A stretch of DNA of 34,841 nt from Acidimicrobiaceae bacterium. Its GTDB lineage: Bacteria > Actinomycetota > Acidimicrobiia > Acidimicrobiales > RAAP-2. A program made the translations under genes and the position numbers. The stretch lies in the NCBI GenBank assembly GCA_003134515.1, contig PLBM01000021.1:26000-60840 (forward strand). The letters run 5' to 3'. Each line of letters opens with the position of its first letter. The stretch's first letter is position 1. This document shows positions 12,409-21,496 of the stretch, in pieces. Below the pieces are notes generated by a model, which saw nothing but the letters and a program-made list of their open reading frames with translations, was not told the DNA's origin and searched no databases.

Positions 12409-13373
12409 GCGAGGCCCATGGCCGCGGCGGCCCGTTGGTAGACCATGCCCGCCACAGCAGCAGCCTTTTCGGCTCCACGCGCGGCCACTCGGCGTAACTC
12501 ATCGGGTGAAGCCAACAGCTCGTCGTGGCGTCGCTTCAGTGGCGCCAGCGTCTCGATCACGAGCGCGGCCAAGTCGCTTTTTAACTCGCCGTAGCGCGTG
12601 TAGCGAGCGGCGACTTGGGCGGGCGTTTCGCCGCTCAAACTGGCGAAGATCTCGAGCAAGTTCGACACGCCGGGCTTCTTAGGCCAATCGAAGCGAACCT
12701 CGCCGTCGGTGTCGGTGACGGCTTTGGTGATCTTCTTTTCAATGTCACGGGGACTGTCGAACATGTTGAGTTTGCCCAGCGGACTGGAGATCGACTTGGA
12801 CATCTTGCGCGTGGGCTCTTGTAAGTCCATGACGCGCGCGGCCACCTTGGGCTGAGTGCCCACCGGCACGCGAAAGGTCTCGCCGAAGCGGTGATTGAAC
12901 TTCTCGGCGACATCGCGCGTCAATTCCAGGTGTTGGCGTTGATCGTCGCCGACGGGCACTTCTTCAGTTTCGTAGAGCAAGATGTCGGCCGCCATCAACA
13001 CCGGATAGGTCAACAACCCGACCCGGTACCCCTCTTGGCGTTGGGATTTCTCCTTAAAGGCGACCATCCGCGACAGCTCGCCATAGGTCGACACGCACTC
13101 CAAGAGCCAATTCAATTGAGCGTGATAGGAGACTTGACTTTGGATGAAGATGGTGCAGATCTCAGGGTCGAGGCCCGAGGCCATGAGTGTCGCGAGTAGG
13201 TCGATCGTCTGTTCGCGTAAGGCGTCGGGCGAGATCTCCAACGTCAAGGCGTGTAGGTCGACGACACAGTAGAAGGCGTCCGAACTTTGAGCATCGACCC
13301 ACTGGCGAACCGCGCCCAAGTAGTTACCGAGGTGCAGCGGACCCGAAGGCTGAATTCCAGAAAAGACTCTCAT
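12405..13373 (-). CDS. trpS: Tryptophanyl-tRNA synthetase
   Basis: MRVFSGIQPSGPLHLGNYLGAVRQWV (HIGH-like), KMSKS signature in TRKMSKSISSPLGKLN. Track ORF over-extended; ATG at 13373. Confidence 0.95.
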   Translation of the reverse strand: MRVFSGIQPSGPLHLGNYLGAVRQWVDAQSSDAFYCVVDLHALTLEISPDALREQTIDLLATLMASGLDPEICTIFIQSQVSYHAQLNWLLECVSTYGELSRMVAFKEKSQRQEGYRVGLLTYPVLMAADILLYETEEVPVGDDQRQHLELTRDVAEKFNHRFGETFRVPVGTQPKVAARVMDLQEPTRKMSKSISSPLGKLNMFDSPRDIEKKITKAVTDTDGEVRFDWPKKPGVSNLLEIFASLSGETPAQVAARYTRYGELKSDLAALVIETLAPLKRRHDELLASPDELRRVAARGAEKAAAVAGMVYQRAAAAMGLA

Positions 13374-13425
13374 TACGCAATCGTAGATGAGAGGCTCTCG
13401 GGATCTCTCGAAGTATGATCGGCCG

Positions 13426-14202
13426 GTGACCTTCGTCGTGACGACGCCGTCCTTTAGCGGCCCGGTAGAACTTCTGCTCCAGCTAATTTCCAGCCACGAA
13501 CTCGACATTCTCGACGTGCCCCTCGCGCCGCTGGTGGACGCTTTCGTTGCGGTAATGCGCGATGAGTCCACGACCCTGGCGATGGGCGACTTATCGGAGT
13601 TCCTCTTGATTGGCGCTGTTCTCTTGGAGATGAAGAGCCAACAGCTCTTGCCCGGACGCGACAGCGGGGAGCTGGACGAGGAGTTCATGGGCTGGGAAGA
13701 GCGCGATGTGCTGCTCGCGCGACTATTGGAACTGCGAACCTACGCGGCGTTGGCCGACGCCTTCATTTCGCTCTTTGAGCGGGCCAGCCGTGCCCATTCC
13801 CGCCTGAGCGGCGTGAACGAAGGCTTTATGGTTCAGCCTCCCGATCTGCTGGCGGGCGTGACGACGGCTCAACTGGCTCTCGCGTACTTGCGCGGGATCG
13901 AGGAGAAGCCTCGCGTGGTCGTGCGCCTGCACCACCTCACCGTGGACGCCGTCACGGTCGCTGAAACCGTCGCCGCGCTCGCCCAGAGTCTGCCGACGAT
14001 GGGTCGGCTCTCTTTTCGCCAACTGACCGAAGCGCTGACGACGCGAATTGAGGTCATCGTGCACTTCTTGGCGCTGCTGGAGCTTTGCAAATTGGGCTAC
14101 GTCGAACTGGGCCAGGGCGGCACGTTCGGCGACGTGCAGATTCAGTGGATCGATTCGCCCTTGGGGCTTGATATTGGAGGTGTAGACAGCTATGAGGGAT
14201 GA
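13426..14202 (+). CDS. scpA: Segregation and condensation protein A
   Basis: FSGPVELLLQLISSHELDILDVPLAPLVDAFV; GTG at 13426 (track start 13387 possible); followed by scpB. Confidence 0.93.
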   Translation: MTFVVTTPSFSGPVELLLQLISSHELDILDVPLAPLVDAFVAVMRDESTTLAMGDLSEFLLIGAVLLEMKSQQLLPGRDSGELDEEFMGWEERDVLLARLLELRTYAALADAFISLFERASRAHSRLSGVNEGFMVQPPDLLAGVTTAQLALAYLRGIEEKPRVVVRLHHLTVDAVTVAETVAALAQSLPTMGRLSFRQLTEALTTRIEVIVHFLALLELCKLGYVELGQGGTFGDVQIQWIDSPLGLDIGGVDSYEG

Positions 14203-14779
14203 ACGCTCGCTCGAACAAAAGCTCGAAGCCATGCTGACCGTGGCGTTAGAGCCCATCTCGGCCGAGGAACTTGCCGACGTCGTTGATGACGACGCCGACG
14301 TGGTCAGCGCGTCACTTCGCGCCCTGCGTCAGGAGTTTCTAGTGCAACGTCGAGGCTTTCAAATCGTCGAGTTGGCCAGTGGCTGGGTCATGCAATCTTC
14401 GCCGGACGTCGCTGCGTGGGTGACCAAATTCGCGAACCGCGACGTGTCGCATCGACTCAGCTCGGCCGCGCTTGAGTCACTCGCGATCATCGCCTACCGT
14501 CAGCCGGTCTCTCGCGCTCAGATCACGGCCCTTCGAGGGGTCAACGTGGACGGCGTGGTTCGTTTATTAGAACAACGTGGCTATATCGAAGAACTCGGCC
14601 GGGCCCCCGGACCGGGCCAGCCCATCCTCTACGGCACGACGGAACTGTTTTTGGACCGAATGGGACTGGCCGCGCTCAGCGAACTGCCGCCGATTGAAGA
14701 GTTCATGCCACCCGTCGAGACCGCCCACGCCCTCGCCGACGAGATGGCCAACCAGTTCGACGTGACCGAGGTGAACTAG
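14192..14779 (+). CDS. scpB: Segregation and condensation protein B
   Basis: AMLTVALEPISAEELADVV...SSAALESLAIIAYRQPVSRAQITALRGVNVDGVVRLLEQRGYIEELGRAPGPGQPILYGTT. Confidence 0.95.
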   Translation: MRDERSLEQKLEAMLTVALEPISAEELADVVDDDADVVSASLRALRQEFLVQRRGFQIVELASGWVMQSSPDVAAWVTKFANRDVSHRLSSAALESLAIIAYRQPVSRAQITALRGVNVDGVVRLLEQRGYIEELGRAPGPGQPILYGTTELFLDRMGLAALSELPPIEEFMPPVETAHALADEMANQFDVTEVN

Positions 14780-15520
14780 TTGGGCGAGGGTGAGCGACTT
14801 CAAAAGACGCTCGCTCGCGCGGGTTACGGTTCCCGGCGAGCGTGTGAGGTCTTGATCGTCGAGGGTCGCGTCACCGTCGACGGACGGGTGGCCGAACTGG
14901 GTAATCGAGTGGACCCCGAGGTGCAACTGATCTGCGTCGATGGCACTCTCGCGCCGACCACGCAGAGCAAGGTCTACTTCCTCTTGAACAAGCCCGACGG
15001 CGTCGTCACCACTGCGTCCGATCCCCAGGGCCGAACCACGGTGCTCGACCTCGTGGAATCCCCGGTTCGCATCTTTCCCGTGGGGCGACTCGACATGAAT
15101 ACCGAAGGGCTCTTGATACTCACTAACGACGGTCGCTTGGCCCATCTCTTGTCTCACCCCAGTTCGGGGATCGCCAAGGAGTACCTCGCGCGAGTGGAGG
15201 GAGATCCTTCACCGGGGGCGTTGCGACGACTGCGCGAAGGCGTTGAACTCGACGATGGCGTTACCGCGCCAGCCCAAGTCTCGCGCGTGAGCGAAGGACT
15301 CATTCGCATCGTGATCCACGAGGGCCGTAACCGTCAGGTGCGTCGCATGTGCGCGGCGGTCGGTCACGAGGTGACGCGACTAGTGCGAACGCGCGTTGGA
15401 CCGCTGCACGACGCGACCCTGTCACCTGGTTCGTCGCGTCAGCTTTCTTTGAGTGAGGTGCGCCGTTTGTTAGAGGCCGTGGGGATGACCGAGGAACTGG
15501 CCTCTACGATGCCTTCATGA
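14780..15520 (+). CDS. rluB: Ribosomal large subunit pseudouridine synthase (RluB-like)
   Basis: S4 domain ERLQKTLARAGYGSRRACEVLI, catalytic VGRLDMNTEGLLILTNDG, HEGRNRQVRRM; TTG start. Confidence 0.93.
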   Translation: MGEGERLQKTLARAGYGSRRACEVLIVEGRVTVDGRVAELGNRVDPEVQLICVDGTLAPTTQSKVYFLLNKPDGVVTTASDPQGRTTVLDLVESPVRIFPVGRLDMNTEGLLILTNDGRLAHLLSHPSSGIAKEYLARVEGDPSPGALRRLREGVELDDGVTAPAQVSRVSEGLIRIVIHEGRNRQVRRMCAAVGHEVTRLVRTRVGPLHDATLSPGSSRQLSLSEVRRLLEAVGMTEELASTMPS

Positions 15521-15888
15521 GTACGGCGATGGTTCGAGGTCTGCGAGGAGCCTCGACGTGCGACGTGAATACGATGAAAGAGATCACCGAGGTGACCCAA
15601 GAGTTGTTACTCGCGATGCTCAAGCAGAACGGTGTCGGTCACGACGACGTGGTGAGCGTGCTCTTCACCACGACACCCGATCTCAACGCGTCGTTCCCCG
15701 CGACGGCGGCCAGAGGGATTGGCTTTGGCGACGTGCCGCTCCTGTGCGCCAGCGAGATCGACGTACCCGGCGCCATGCCCCTCACGGTGAGGGTGTTGAT
15801 CCACGCTTACACCACGCGCCCGCGCGACGAACTACGCCACGTCTATCTTCGAAACGCCCCGCCGCTGCGCGATGACCTCCCCGACTAG
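15517..15888 (+). CDS. aroH: Chorismate mutase, AroH class
   Basis: VRGLRGASTCDVNTMKEITEVTQELLLAMLKQNGV...SVLFTTTPDLNASFPATAAR. Confidence 0.93.
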   Translation: MSTAMVRGLRGASTCDVNTMKEITEVTQELLLAMLKQNGVGHDDVVSVLFTTTPDLNASFPATAARGIGFGDVPLLCASEIDVPGAMPLTVRVLIHAYTTRPRDELRHVYLRNAPPLRDDLPD

Positions 15889-16942
15889 TCGCCGCGCGCA
15901 CGTCGTCGGCCTGGGCCTGATCGGCTCGTCCGTGGCGCTCGCGCTGAGAGACGCTGGATGGATCGTGACGGGCAGTGACCTCGACCGAACCATCGTGGAC
16001 ACGGCGCTTCGAACCGGCGTTATTGCCGACACGGCCCTCAGCGACGAACATCGCCTAGTCGTGGTGGCGACGCCCGCGGGCGCTGTCGCGTCGACGGCGA
16101 ACGCCATACTGCGCGAGCTCTCGCACGGGGCCTTGATCGTGACCGACGTCGCGGGCGTAAAGAGCGCCATCGTCAATGACGTCGCCGATCCCCGATTCCT
16201 CGCGGGTCACCCGATGGCCGGCTCGGAGTTGCGAGGTGCCGCCGGCGCGCGCGCCGACCTATTTCAGGGCTGCACGTGGGTACTCACCCCGACCAACGCC
16301 ACCACGCCCGAAACGTACGGCGTCTTGCACGGCATTTTGCGCGAGGTCGGCGCAAACGTGGTCGCGGTGAACGCCGACGACCACGACCGTCTAGTGGCGA
16401 TCGCGAGTCATGTGCCTCATTTACTCGCGGGAGCCCTGATGAATGAGGCCAGCCGGGTGGCCGAACAGGACGCGGTGCTGCTCCAACTCGCGGCCGGGGG
16501 TTTTCGCGATATGACCCGCGTGGCGGCGGGCGATCCCGGTATCTGGCCTGACGTGCTCTTTGAGAATCGCGCCGCGATCAGCCAATCGCTCCAAGCCTTG
16601 GAAGAACGCCTAGCGGCGCTTCGCGTGGCGCTGACCAATGCCGACCACGACGCCGTGTCGAGGGACCTGCTGAGCGCGGCCTCGGCTCGGCGTCAGTTGC
16701 CAGGTCGGGCTCTCAATTCGGAGAATTTGGCTTACCTGCGTGTCGCGGTCAGCGACGAGCCGGGCGTCTTGGCTGCGGTGACAACGGCCGCGTCGGAGAT
16801 GTTGGTGAACATCTACGACATTGAAATCGCGCACGGTATTGAAGGCAAAGGCGGCACGTTGCTGTTGGCCGTCGACGGCCGCCAGGCCGACGAGTTCAGC
16901 AAGGCTCTCGTCGCGAGAGGTTTTCAGGTGGGCCACGAATGA
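15872..16942 (+). CDS. tyrA: Prephenate dehydrogenase with C-terminal ACT-like domain
   Basis: VVGLGLIGSSVALALRDAGW; TDVAGVKSAIV; GHPMAGSELRGA; C-term LRVAVSDEPGVLAAVTTAASEMLVNIYDIEI. Confidence 0.94.
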   Translation: MTSPTSRRAHVVGLGLIGSSVALALRDAGWIVTGSDLDRTIVDTALRTGVIADTALSDEHRLVVVATPAGAVASTANAILRELSHGALIVTDVAGVKSAIVNDVADPRFLAGHPMAGSELRGAAGARADLFQGCTWVLTPTNATTPETYGVLHGILREVGANVVAVNADDHDRLVAIASHVPHLLAGALMNEASRVAEQDAVLLQLAAGGFRDMTRVAAGDPGIWPDVLFENRAAISQSLQALEERLAALRVALTNADHDAVSRDLLSAASARRQLPGRALNSENLAYLRVAVSDEPGVLAAVTTAASEMLVNIYDIEIAHGIEGKGGTLLLAVDGRQADEFSKALVARGFQVGHE

Positions 16943-18222
16943 ACGATGTCGCGAAGGTTCACCACGCACGTCAATTGCGTGGCTCTCTTCGTGTGCCAGG
17001 CGACAAGAGCACGTCGCACCGTGCGCTGATGCTGAGCGCGTTGGCGGTGGGCCAGAGCACCATCACGGGACTGTCACCGGGGGCGGACGTGCTCGCCACG
17101 AGCGCCATCGTCCAACAGTTGGGCGCGGCGCGCGACGATGATGAGCGTCTCGTCCTCATCACGGGCCCCGACGAGGGACTGCGCGCGAGTGCAGCGCCGC
17201 TGGACTGTGGCAACTCGGGTACCTCGATGCGCCTATTTTGTGGCGTCGTCAGCGCTATCGCTGGCTCGCATGAACTGGTGGGTGACGAATCGTTGTCGAA
17301 GCGACCGATGGACCGCGTCGCACTGCCACTTGGACTGATGGGCGCGCGCGTCAGCGGCCACGGTGAGCTGATCACGCCGCCGTTGCGCGTAAAGAGTCCC
17401 GAGATCCTGCACGGCGTCGAGTACCACGTCCCGGTCGCCAGCGCGCAGGTAAAGTCTGCGGTGCTGCTCGCGGGGCTCGCGGCGAGCAGCACCACAACGA
17501 TTCACGAGGACGTTCGTACTCGAAGCACCACCGAAGAGATGTTGCACGCGACGGGCGTGGACCTCGACATTGAACGCGTCGGCGAAGGTCGACGGATTAC
17601 CTTGACGCCGGGGCGCCCGCGTCGTCACGACTGGTACGTTCCCGGAGATCCTTCACAAGCGGCCTTCTTCGCGGTGCTGGGCGCGATTCATCCCGACGCG
17701 ACTCTCGAGGTACTCAGTGTCGAAGCTTCGCCCGAGCGCGTGGGTTTCGTGGGGGTGTTGGCTCGCATGGGCGCCGATGTGCGGCTCGTCGAGAATGGGC
17801 AGTTCCACGTACTTCACTCGCGAAGTTCCTCGCTCGCGGCTACCGAGATTCACGCCCGGGAGATTCCCTCGGTCGACGAAGTGCCGATCCTCACGGTGGC
17901 GGCGTGCGCCGCGTCGGGCGTCAGCGCTTTTCGGGCCATGGGTGAGTTGCGACTCAAAGAGTCGGATCGTTTCAGCGCGACGATGAGCCTGGCGAAAAGT
18001 CTGGGATGCCGAGTGTGGTCCGAGGGCGAGGACTTCTTCGTCGAAGGGGTGGCGAGCGCGGAGAACTTTCTTGAGTTCACTTTCGCGTCGCTGCTTGATC
18101 ATCGCATGGTGATGGCCGCGGCGGTCGCCGGCTGTGCGGGAAATGGATGCACGATCGAAAGTGCGTCAACAGTGTCGTCGAGCTATCCGCACTTCTTTCG
18201 CGACCTAGCGTTATTGCAATGA
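16939..18222 (+). CDS. aroA: 3-phosphoshikimate 1-carboxyvinyltransferase (EPSP synthase)
   Basis: LRVPGDKSTSHRALMLSALA; LDCGNSGTSMRL; VPGDPSQAAFF; LRLKESDR. Confidence 0.96.
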   Translation: MNDVAKVHHARQLRGSLRVPGDKSTSHRALMLSALAVGQSTITGLSPGADVLATSAIVQQLGAARDDDERLVLITGPDEGLRASAAPLDCGNSGTSMRLFCGVVSAIAGSHELVGDESLSKRPMDRVALPLGLMGARVSGHGELITPPLRVKSPEILHGVEYHVPVASAQVKSAVLLAGLAASSTTTIHEDVRTRSTTEEMLHATGVDLDIERVGEGRRITLTPGRPRRHDWYVPGDPSQAAFFAVLGAIHPDATLEVLSVEASPERVGFVGVLARMGADVRLVENGQFHVLHSRSSSLAATEIHAREIPSVDEVPILTVAACAASGVSAFRAMGELRLKESDRFSATMSLAKSLGCRVWSEGEDFFVEGVASAENFLEFTFASLLDHRMVMAAAVAGCAGNGCTIESASTVSSSYPHFFRDLALLQ

Positions 18223-18848
18223 GCGTTCGAGTCATCGCGATTGACGGCCCGGCTGGCTCGGGCAAGTCGAGCGTGGCGCGGGCCCTAGCAACGGCACTGG
18301 GATGGTCGTTTCTCGATACTGGCGCGATGTATCGAGCCGTGACGGTGGAGGCGCTTCGCCAGGGCGTGGACGTACACGACGTGACGGCGATGGGCGAGCT
18401 CGCCCGCGAAGTCGACGTGACGACACTGCCGCGCGTGAGCGTAAACGGTCGTGATGTGGAAGACGAGATCCGCACTGAAACGGTGAACGACGCCGTGTCG
18501 ATCGTCGCGGCTAACGCCCTCGTTCGCCACCAGATGGTTCGTCGCCAACGAGAGTTTGCCGGGGCTCAGCCGCTGGGCACCGTGGTGGAGGGCCGCGACA
18601 TTACCACCGTGGTCTTTCCCAACGCGACGCTGAAAGTGTTTCTCACCGCCTCGTTGGAGGAGCGCGCGCGCCGTCGCGGGGAAGAGGGGGAGGCGTCAGT
18701 GGCCCGACGTGATGTGGCCGACTCGACTCGCGAGGCGTCGCCGCTACGCCAGGCGCACGACGCGCTCGTGCTAGACACGACGGGACGAGAAGTCGGCGAC
18801 GCTGTCGAGGAGATCATGGAATGGCTGAAGCACAAGACTTTGTCCTAA
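18219..18848 (+). CDS. cmk: Cytidylate kinase
   Basis: VIAIDGPAGSGKSSVARALATALGWSFLDTGAMYRAVTVEAL; VVEGRDITTVVFPNA; ATGA overlap with aroA. Confidence 0.96.
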   Translation: MSVRVIAIDGPAGSGKSSVARALATALGWSFLDTGAMYRAVTVEALRQGVDVHDVTAMGELAREVDVTTLPRVSVNGRDVEDEIRTETVNDAVSIVAANALVRHQMVRRQREFAGAQPLGTVVEGRDITTVVFPNATLKVFLTASLEERARRRGEEGEASVARRDVADSTREASPLRQAHDALVLDTTGREVGDAVEEIMEWLKHKTLS

Positions 18849-19486
18849 ATCCGAACAAGACCTTGACGTACCGGGTTTGCGCAGCGATCGTGTCAGGCTT
18901 GGCGCAGTTGCTCTTTCGACCAAGCGTCGAAGGCGCGGAGAACATTCCGCTGAGCGGCCCCGTGTTAATCGCGCCCATTCACCGTTCGAACGTCGACTTC
19001 GCGTTCACGCTGTTCATCTCGCCTCGAAAAGTCTTTTTCATGGCCAAGGACGGTATCTTTCACGTGCCGCTCCTAGGGCCGTTGCTTCAGCGTCTGGGCG
19101 CCTTTCCGGTGAAGCGCGACAGTGCCGATCGCGAGTCACTGCGCCTCTCTGAGGAGGTCCTTCGTCGAGGTCAGGCATTGGTCTTGTTTCCCGAAGGCAC
19201 CCGTAAGGAAGGTGACACGATTGGGCCCTTGCACGACGGCGCGATGTTTCTGGCCGCTCGAACGGGTGCCCAAGTGGTGCCGGTGGGTATTTCGGGTAGT
19301 GATCGCGCGATGCCCGTTGGCGCGCGGCTCCCGCGTTTCTCGAAGATCCACGTCGTGGTGGGAAAGCCTCTCGCCGCGCCGTCTGGAGAGGGACGGGTCA
19401 CACGTTCAGAGATCACCGTCAAGACCGAAGAACTTAGACGCGAACTCCAGGTGGTCTTCGACGAGAGTCGAAAGCGCCAGCGGTAG
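18821..19486 (+). CDS. plsC: 1-acyl-sn-glycerol-3-phosphate acyltransferase (PlsC-like)
   Basis: IAPIHRSNVDFAFT (HX4D-type), LFPEGTRKEGD, GAQVVPVGISGSDRAMP. Confidence 0.92.
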   Translation: MAEAQDFVLNPNKTLTYRVCAAIVSGLAQLLFRPSVEGAENIPLSGPVLIAPIHRSNVDFAFTLFISPRKVFFMAKDGIFHVPLLGPLLQRLGAFPVKRDSADRESLRLSEEVLRRGQALVLFPEGTRKEGDTIGPLHDGAMFLAARTGAQVVPVGISGSDRAMPVGARLPRFSKIHVVVGKPLAAPSGEGRVTRSEITVKTEELRRELQVVFDESRKRQR

Positions 19487-20287
19487 TTAGCGCTCGCGCC
19501 ACCACGTGCCAAAGACGACGCGGGCGTAGCGAAAGCCAAAGAGCCAGTTCTTGCCCTTTTTGGTGGTGCCCGACGCCCTTGGGTACCAGACTGTGGGCAC
19601 TTCGCTCGCGCGCCAGCCGCGCTTGAGACAAGTGATCAATAACTCGGCGGTCTGGTACTGCTCTTGGGTGAGACGATCGAGCACGTCGGCCAACATCGTC
19701 ACGCGCAACGCCCGGTAGCCCGTCGAGGTATCGGTTAGGTGCGCGCCAGTCATTCGATTCATGACCAGCGAGAAGAATCGCACGCCGCTTTTACGCACCA
19801 AGTCCGAAGTCTTGTCCTCACCGAGGACGCGACTCGCGACCACGAAGTCCGATTGGTCGCTGAGTAGGGGAGCGAGTATCTGGGGAATCTCCGCCGGGTC
19901 GTTCTGACCGTCGGCGTCGAGCGTGACGACGTACTTCACGTCGTGATCAATGCAGTAACGATAGGCCACTTGTAGTGCCACGCCGTGTCCGAGGTTGACG
20001 GGAAACTCGATGACCTTGACGCCGGGGTACGTGCGCGCAACCTCGCCCGTGAGGTCCTCGCCACCGTCGACGACGACGAGCGTGGTGTAGGGCGCGTCAT
20101 TTATGGTCGCGGGCATTTTGGCGAGCACGTCGCCGATGTTCCCCTCTTCTTCGTAGGCACAGATTGACGCCACAATCTCTTCAGGCGTGAATCCCGGGTA
20201 CTCCTCGCGAAAGCGGGCCATGGCCCGATCGATGGCGAACGCGCGCAGTCGGGCTAGCCGGCGTTTTTCCAGATCGACGTAAGCCAA
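19487..20287 (-). CDS. Family 2 glycosyltransferase (polyprenyl-/dolichyl-phosphate sugar synthase-like)
   Basis: LVVVDGGEDLTGEVARTYPGVKVIEFPVNLGHGVALQVAYRYCIDHDVKYVVTLDADGQNDPAEIPQIL; TTG start. Confidence 0.9.
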   Translation of the reverse strand: MAYVDLEKRRLARLRAFAIDRAMARFREEYPGFTPEEIVASICAYEEEGNIGDVLAKMPATINDAPYTTLVVVDGGEDLTGEVARTYPGVKVIEFPVNLGHGVALQVAYRYCIDHDVKYVVTLDADGQNDPAEIPQILAPLLSDQSDFVVASRVLGEDKTSDLVRKSGVRFFSLVMNRMTGAHLTDTSTGYRALRVTMLADVLDRLTQEQYQTAELLITCLKRGWRASEVPTVWYPRASGTTKKGKNWLFGFRYARVVFGTWWRER

Positions 20288-20296
20288 AGTGATTCC

Positions 20297-20374
20297 CTAA
20301 AGGGACTTGGCCCGGGCGAAGAAACTGATCACCATGGGCTCGAAGTGTTCGAGGGACTGCGTGGGGGAGGTCAC
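20297..20374 (-). CDS. Candidate leaderless 25-codon leader/upstream ORF
   Basis: GTG ACC TCC ... TAG encodes (V/M)TSPTQSLEHFEPMVISFFARAKSL; TAGTAT box at 20381-20386 exactly 6 nt upstream; stop 9 nt before the GT2 start. Confidence 0.4.
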   Translation of the reverse strand: MTSPTQSLEHFEPMVISFFARAKSL

Positions 20375-20408
20375 GGGCAAATACTAACCGTTGGCCGCTT
20401 TTCTTTGG

Positions 20409-21446
20409 CTAACGACTGACCGACGAAAGTACTTGTGCTGCGGTGAAATCCCGATCGGCCTGGCTGTCGAAGCTCGAGGACCCGGGAGTTTGAAGAACTA
20501 AATCGACGAGGGCGGAGATGGCCTTGAGCATCTCTCGTAATTCGGGGGGCGGAGGGAAGTACTCGTCCTCCACCGTGACCGATTTGACGGTGACGCCGTC
20601 CGTGGGATCCAAAAAGTTCAGCACTTCGTTCACGAGTGACTCGGGCGCGGACGCGCCAGCCGTGACCGCGACCGTCCCGAAGAGATCGTCGGGCAACTCG
20701 TACGCCCCGTTGACTCGCAACACCCGTGGACAGCCCGCGGCTTCGGCGACTTTGGTCAGCGCAACGGTGTTGGACGAGTTGGCCGAGCCGATGACGATCA
20801 CGGCGTCGGCGCCGGTGGCCACTTCGCGCAGTGCGGCTTGGCGATTCGTGGTGGCAAAGCACAGGTCGCTGTGGTTAGGCATCCAGATGTCGGGAAACGT
20901 GACCTCGGCGTACTCTCTTAGGTCCTGCCACTCGTCGAGACTGAGGGTGGTCTGGCTGAGTAGCGCGACGGGCCCGGATCGTGAGGCGAGCGCGTCGATG
21001 TCCTCGCGCGACTGGATGAGGTGGGCGGCGTCTGGGGCGACGGCCATAGTGCCCACGGCCTCCTCGTGCCCCTCGTGGCCCACGTAAAGCACGGTATAGC
21101 CCTTCTTCGCTCGTACCTTGAGTTCGTGGTGAACCTTGGTCACCAGGGGACAGACCGCGTCGATTACGGTGCCGCCGGACCGGAGAGCGGCCTCGATGAC
21201 CTGCGGGGGCGATCCGTGAGCGCTCAACATCACTGGCGCACCCGCTGGGACGACGTCGACGTCGTCGATAAAGATGACACCGAGTGACTTGAAGTAGTCG
21301 ACGACGAACTGATTGTGAACGATTTCGTGGTAGCAGTACACGGGCGGCTCGAAGACGCGCGTCATCCAATCGAGGGCCTTGATGGCCTTTTCGACGCCCG
21401 CGCAGAAACCTCGCGGGGCGGCGAGCACGACGAGGTCAACTTTCAC
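20409..21446 (-). CDS. ispH: 4-hydroxy-3-methylbut-2-enyl diphosphate reductase
   Basis: LAAPRGFCAGVEKAIKALD; VYCYHEIVHNQFVV; DAVCPLVTKVHHE; IGSANSSNTVALT. GTG at 21446 (track start over-extended). Confidence 0.96.
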   Translation of the reverse strand: MKVDLVVLAAPRGFCAGVEKAIKALDWMTRVFEPPVYCYHEIVHNQFVVDYFKSLGVIFIDDVDVVPAGAPVMLSAHGSPPQVIEAALRSGGTVIDAVCPLVTKVHHELKVRAKKGYTVLYVGHEGHEEAVGTMAVAPDAAHLIQSREDIDALASRSGPVALLSQTTLSLDEWQDLREYAEVTFPDIWMPNHSDLCFATTNRQAALREVATGADAVIVIGSANSSNTVALTKVAEAAGCPRVLRVNGAYELPDDLFGTVAVTAGASAPESLVNEVLNFLDPTDGVTVKSVTVEDEYFPPPPELREMLKAISALVDLVLQTPGSSSFDSQADRDFTAAQVLSSVSR

Positions 21447-21496
21447 TCTCTCAAGCCTAGTAAGTGATGATTTTCCCCAATGCCTAGGCTGGAGAC

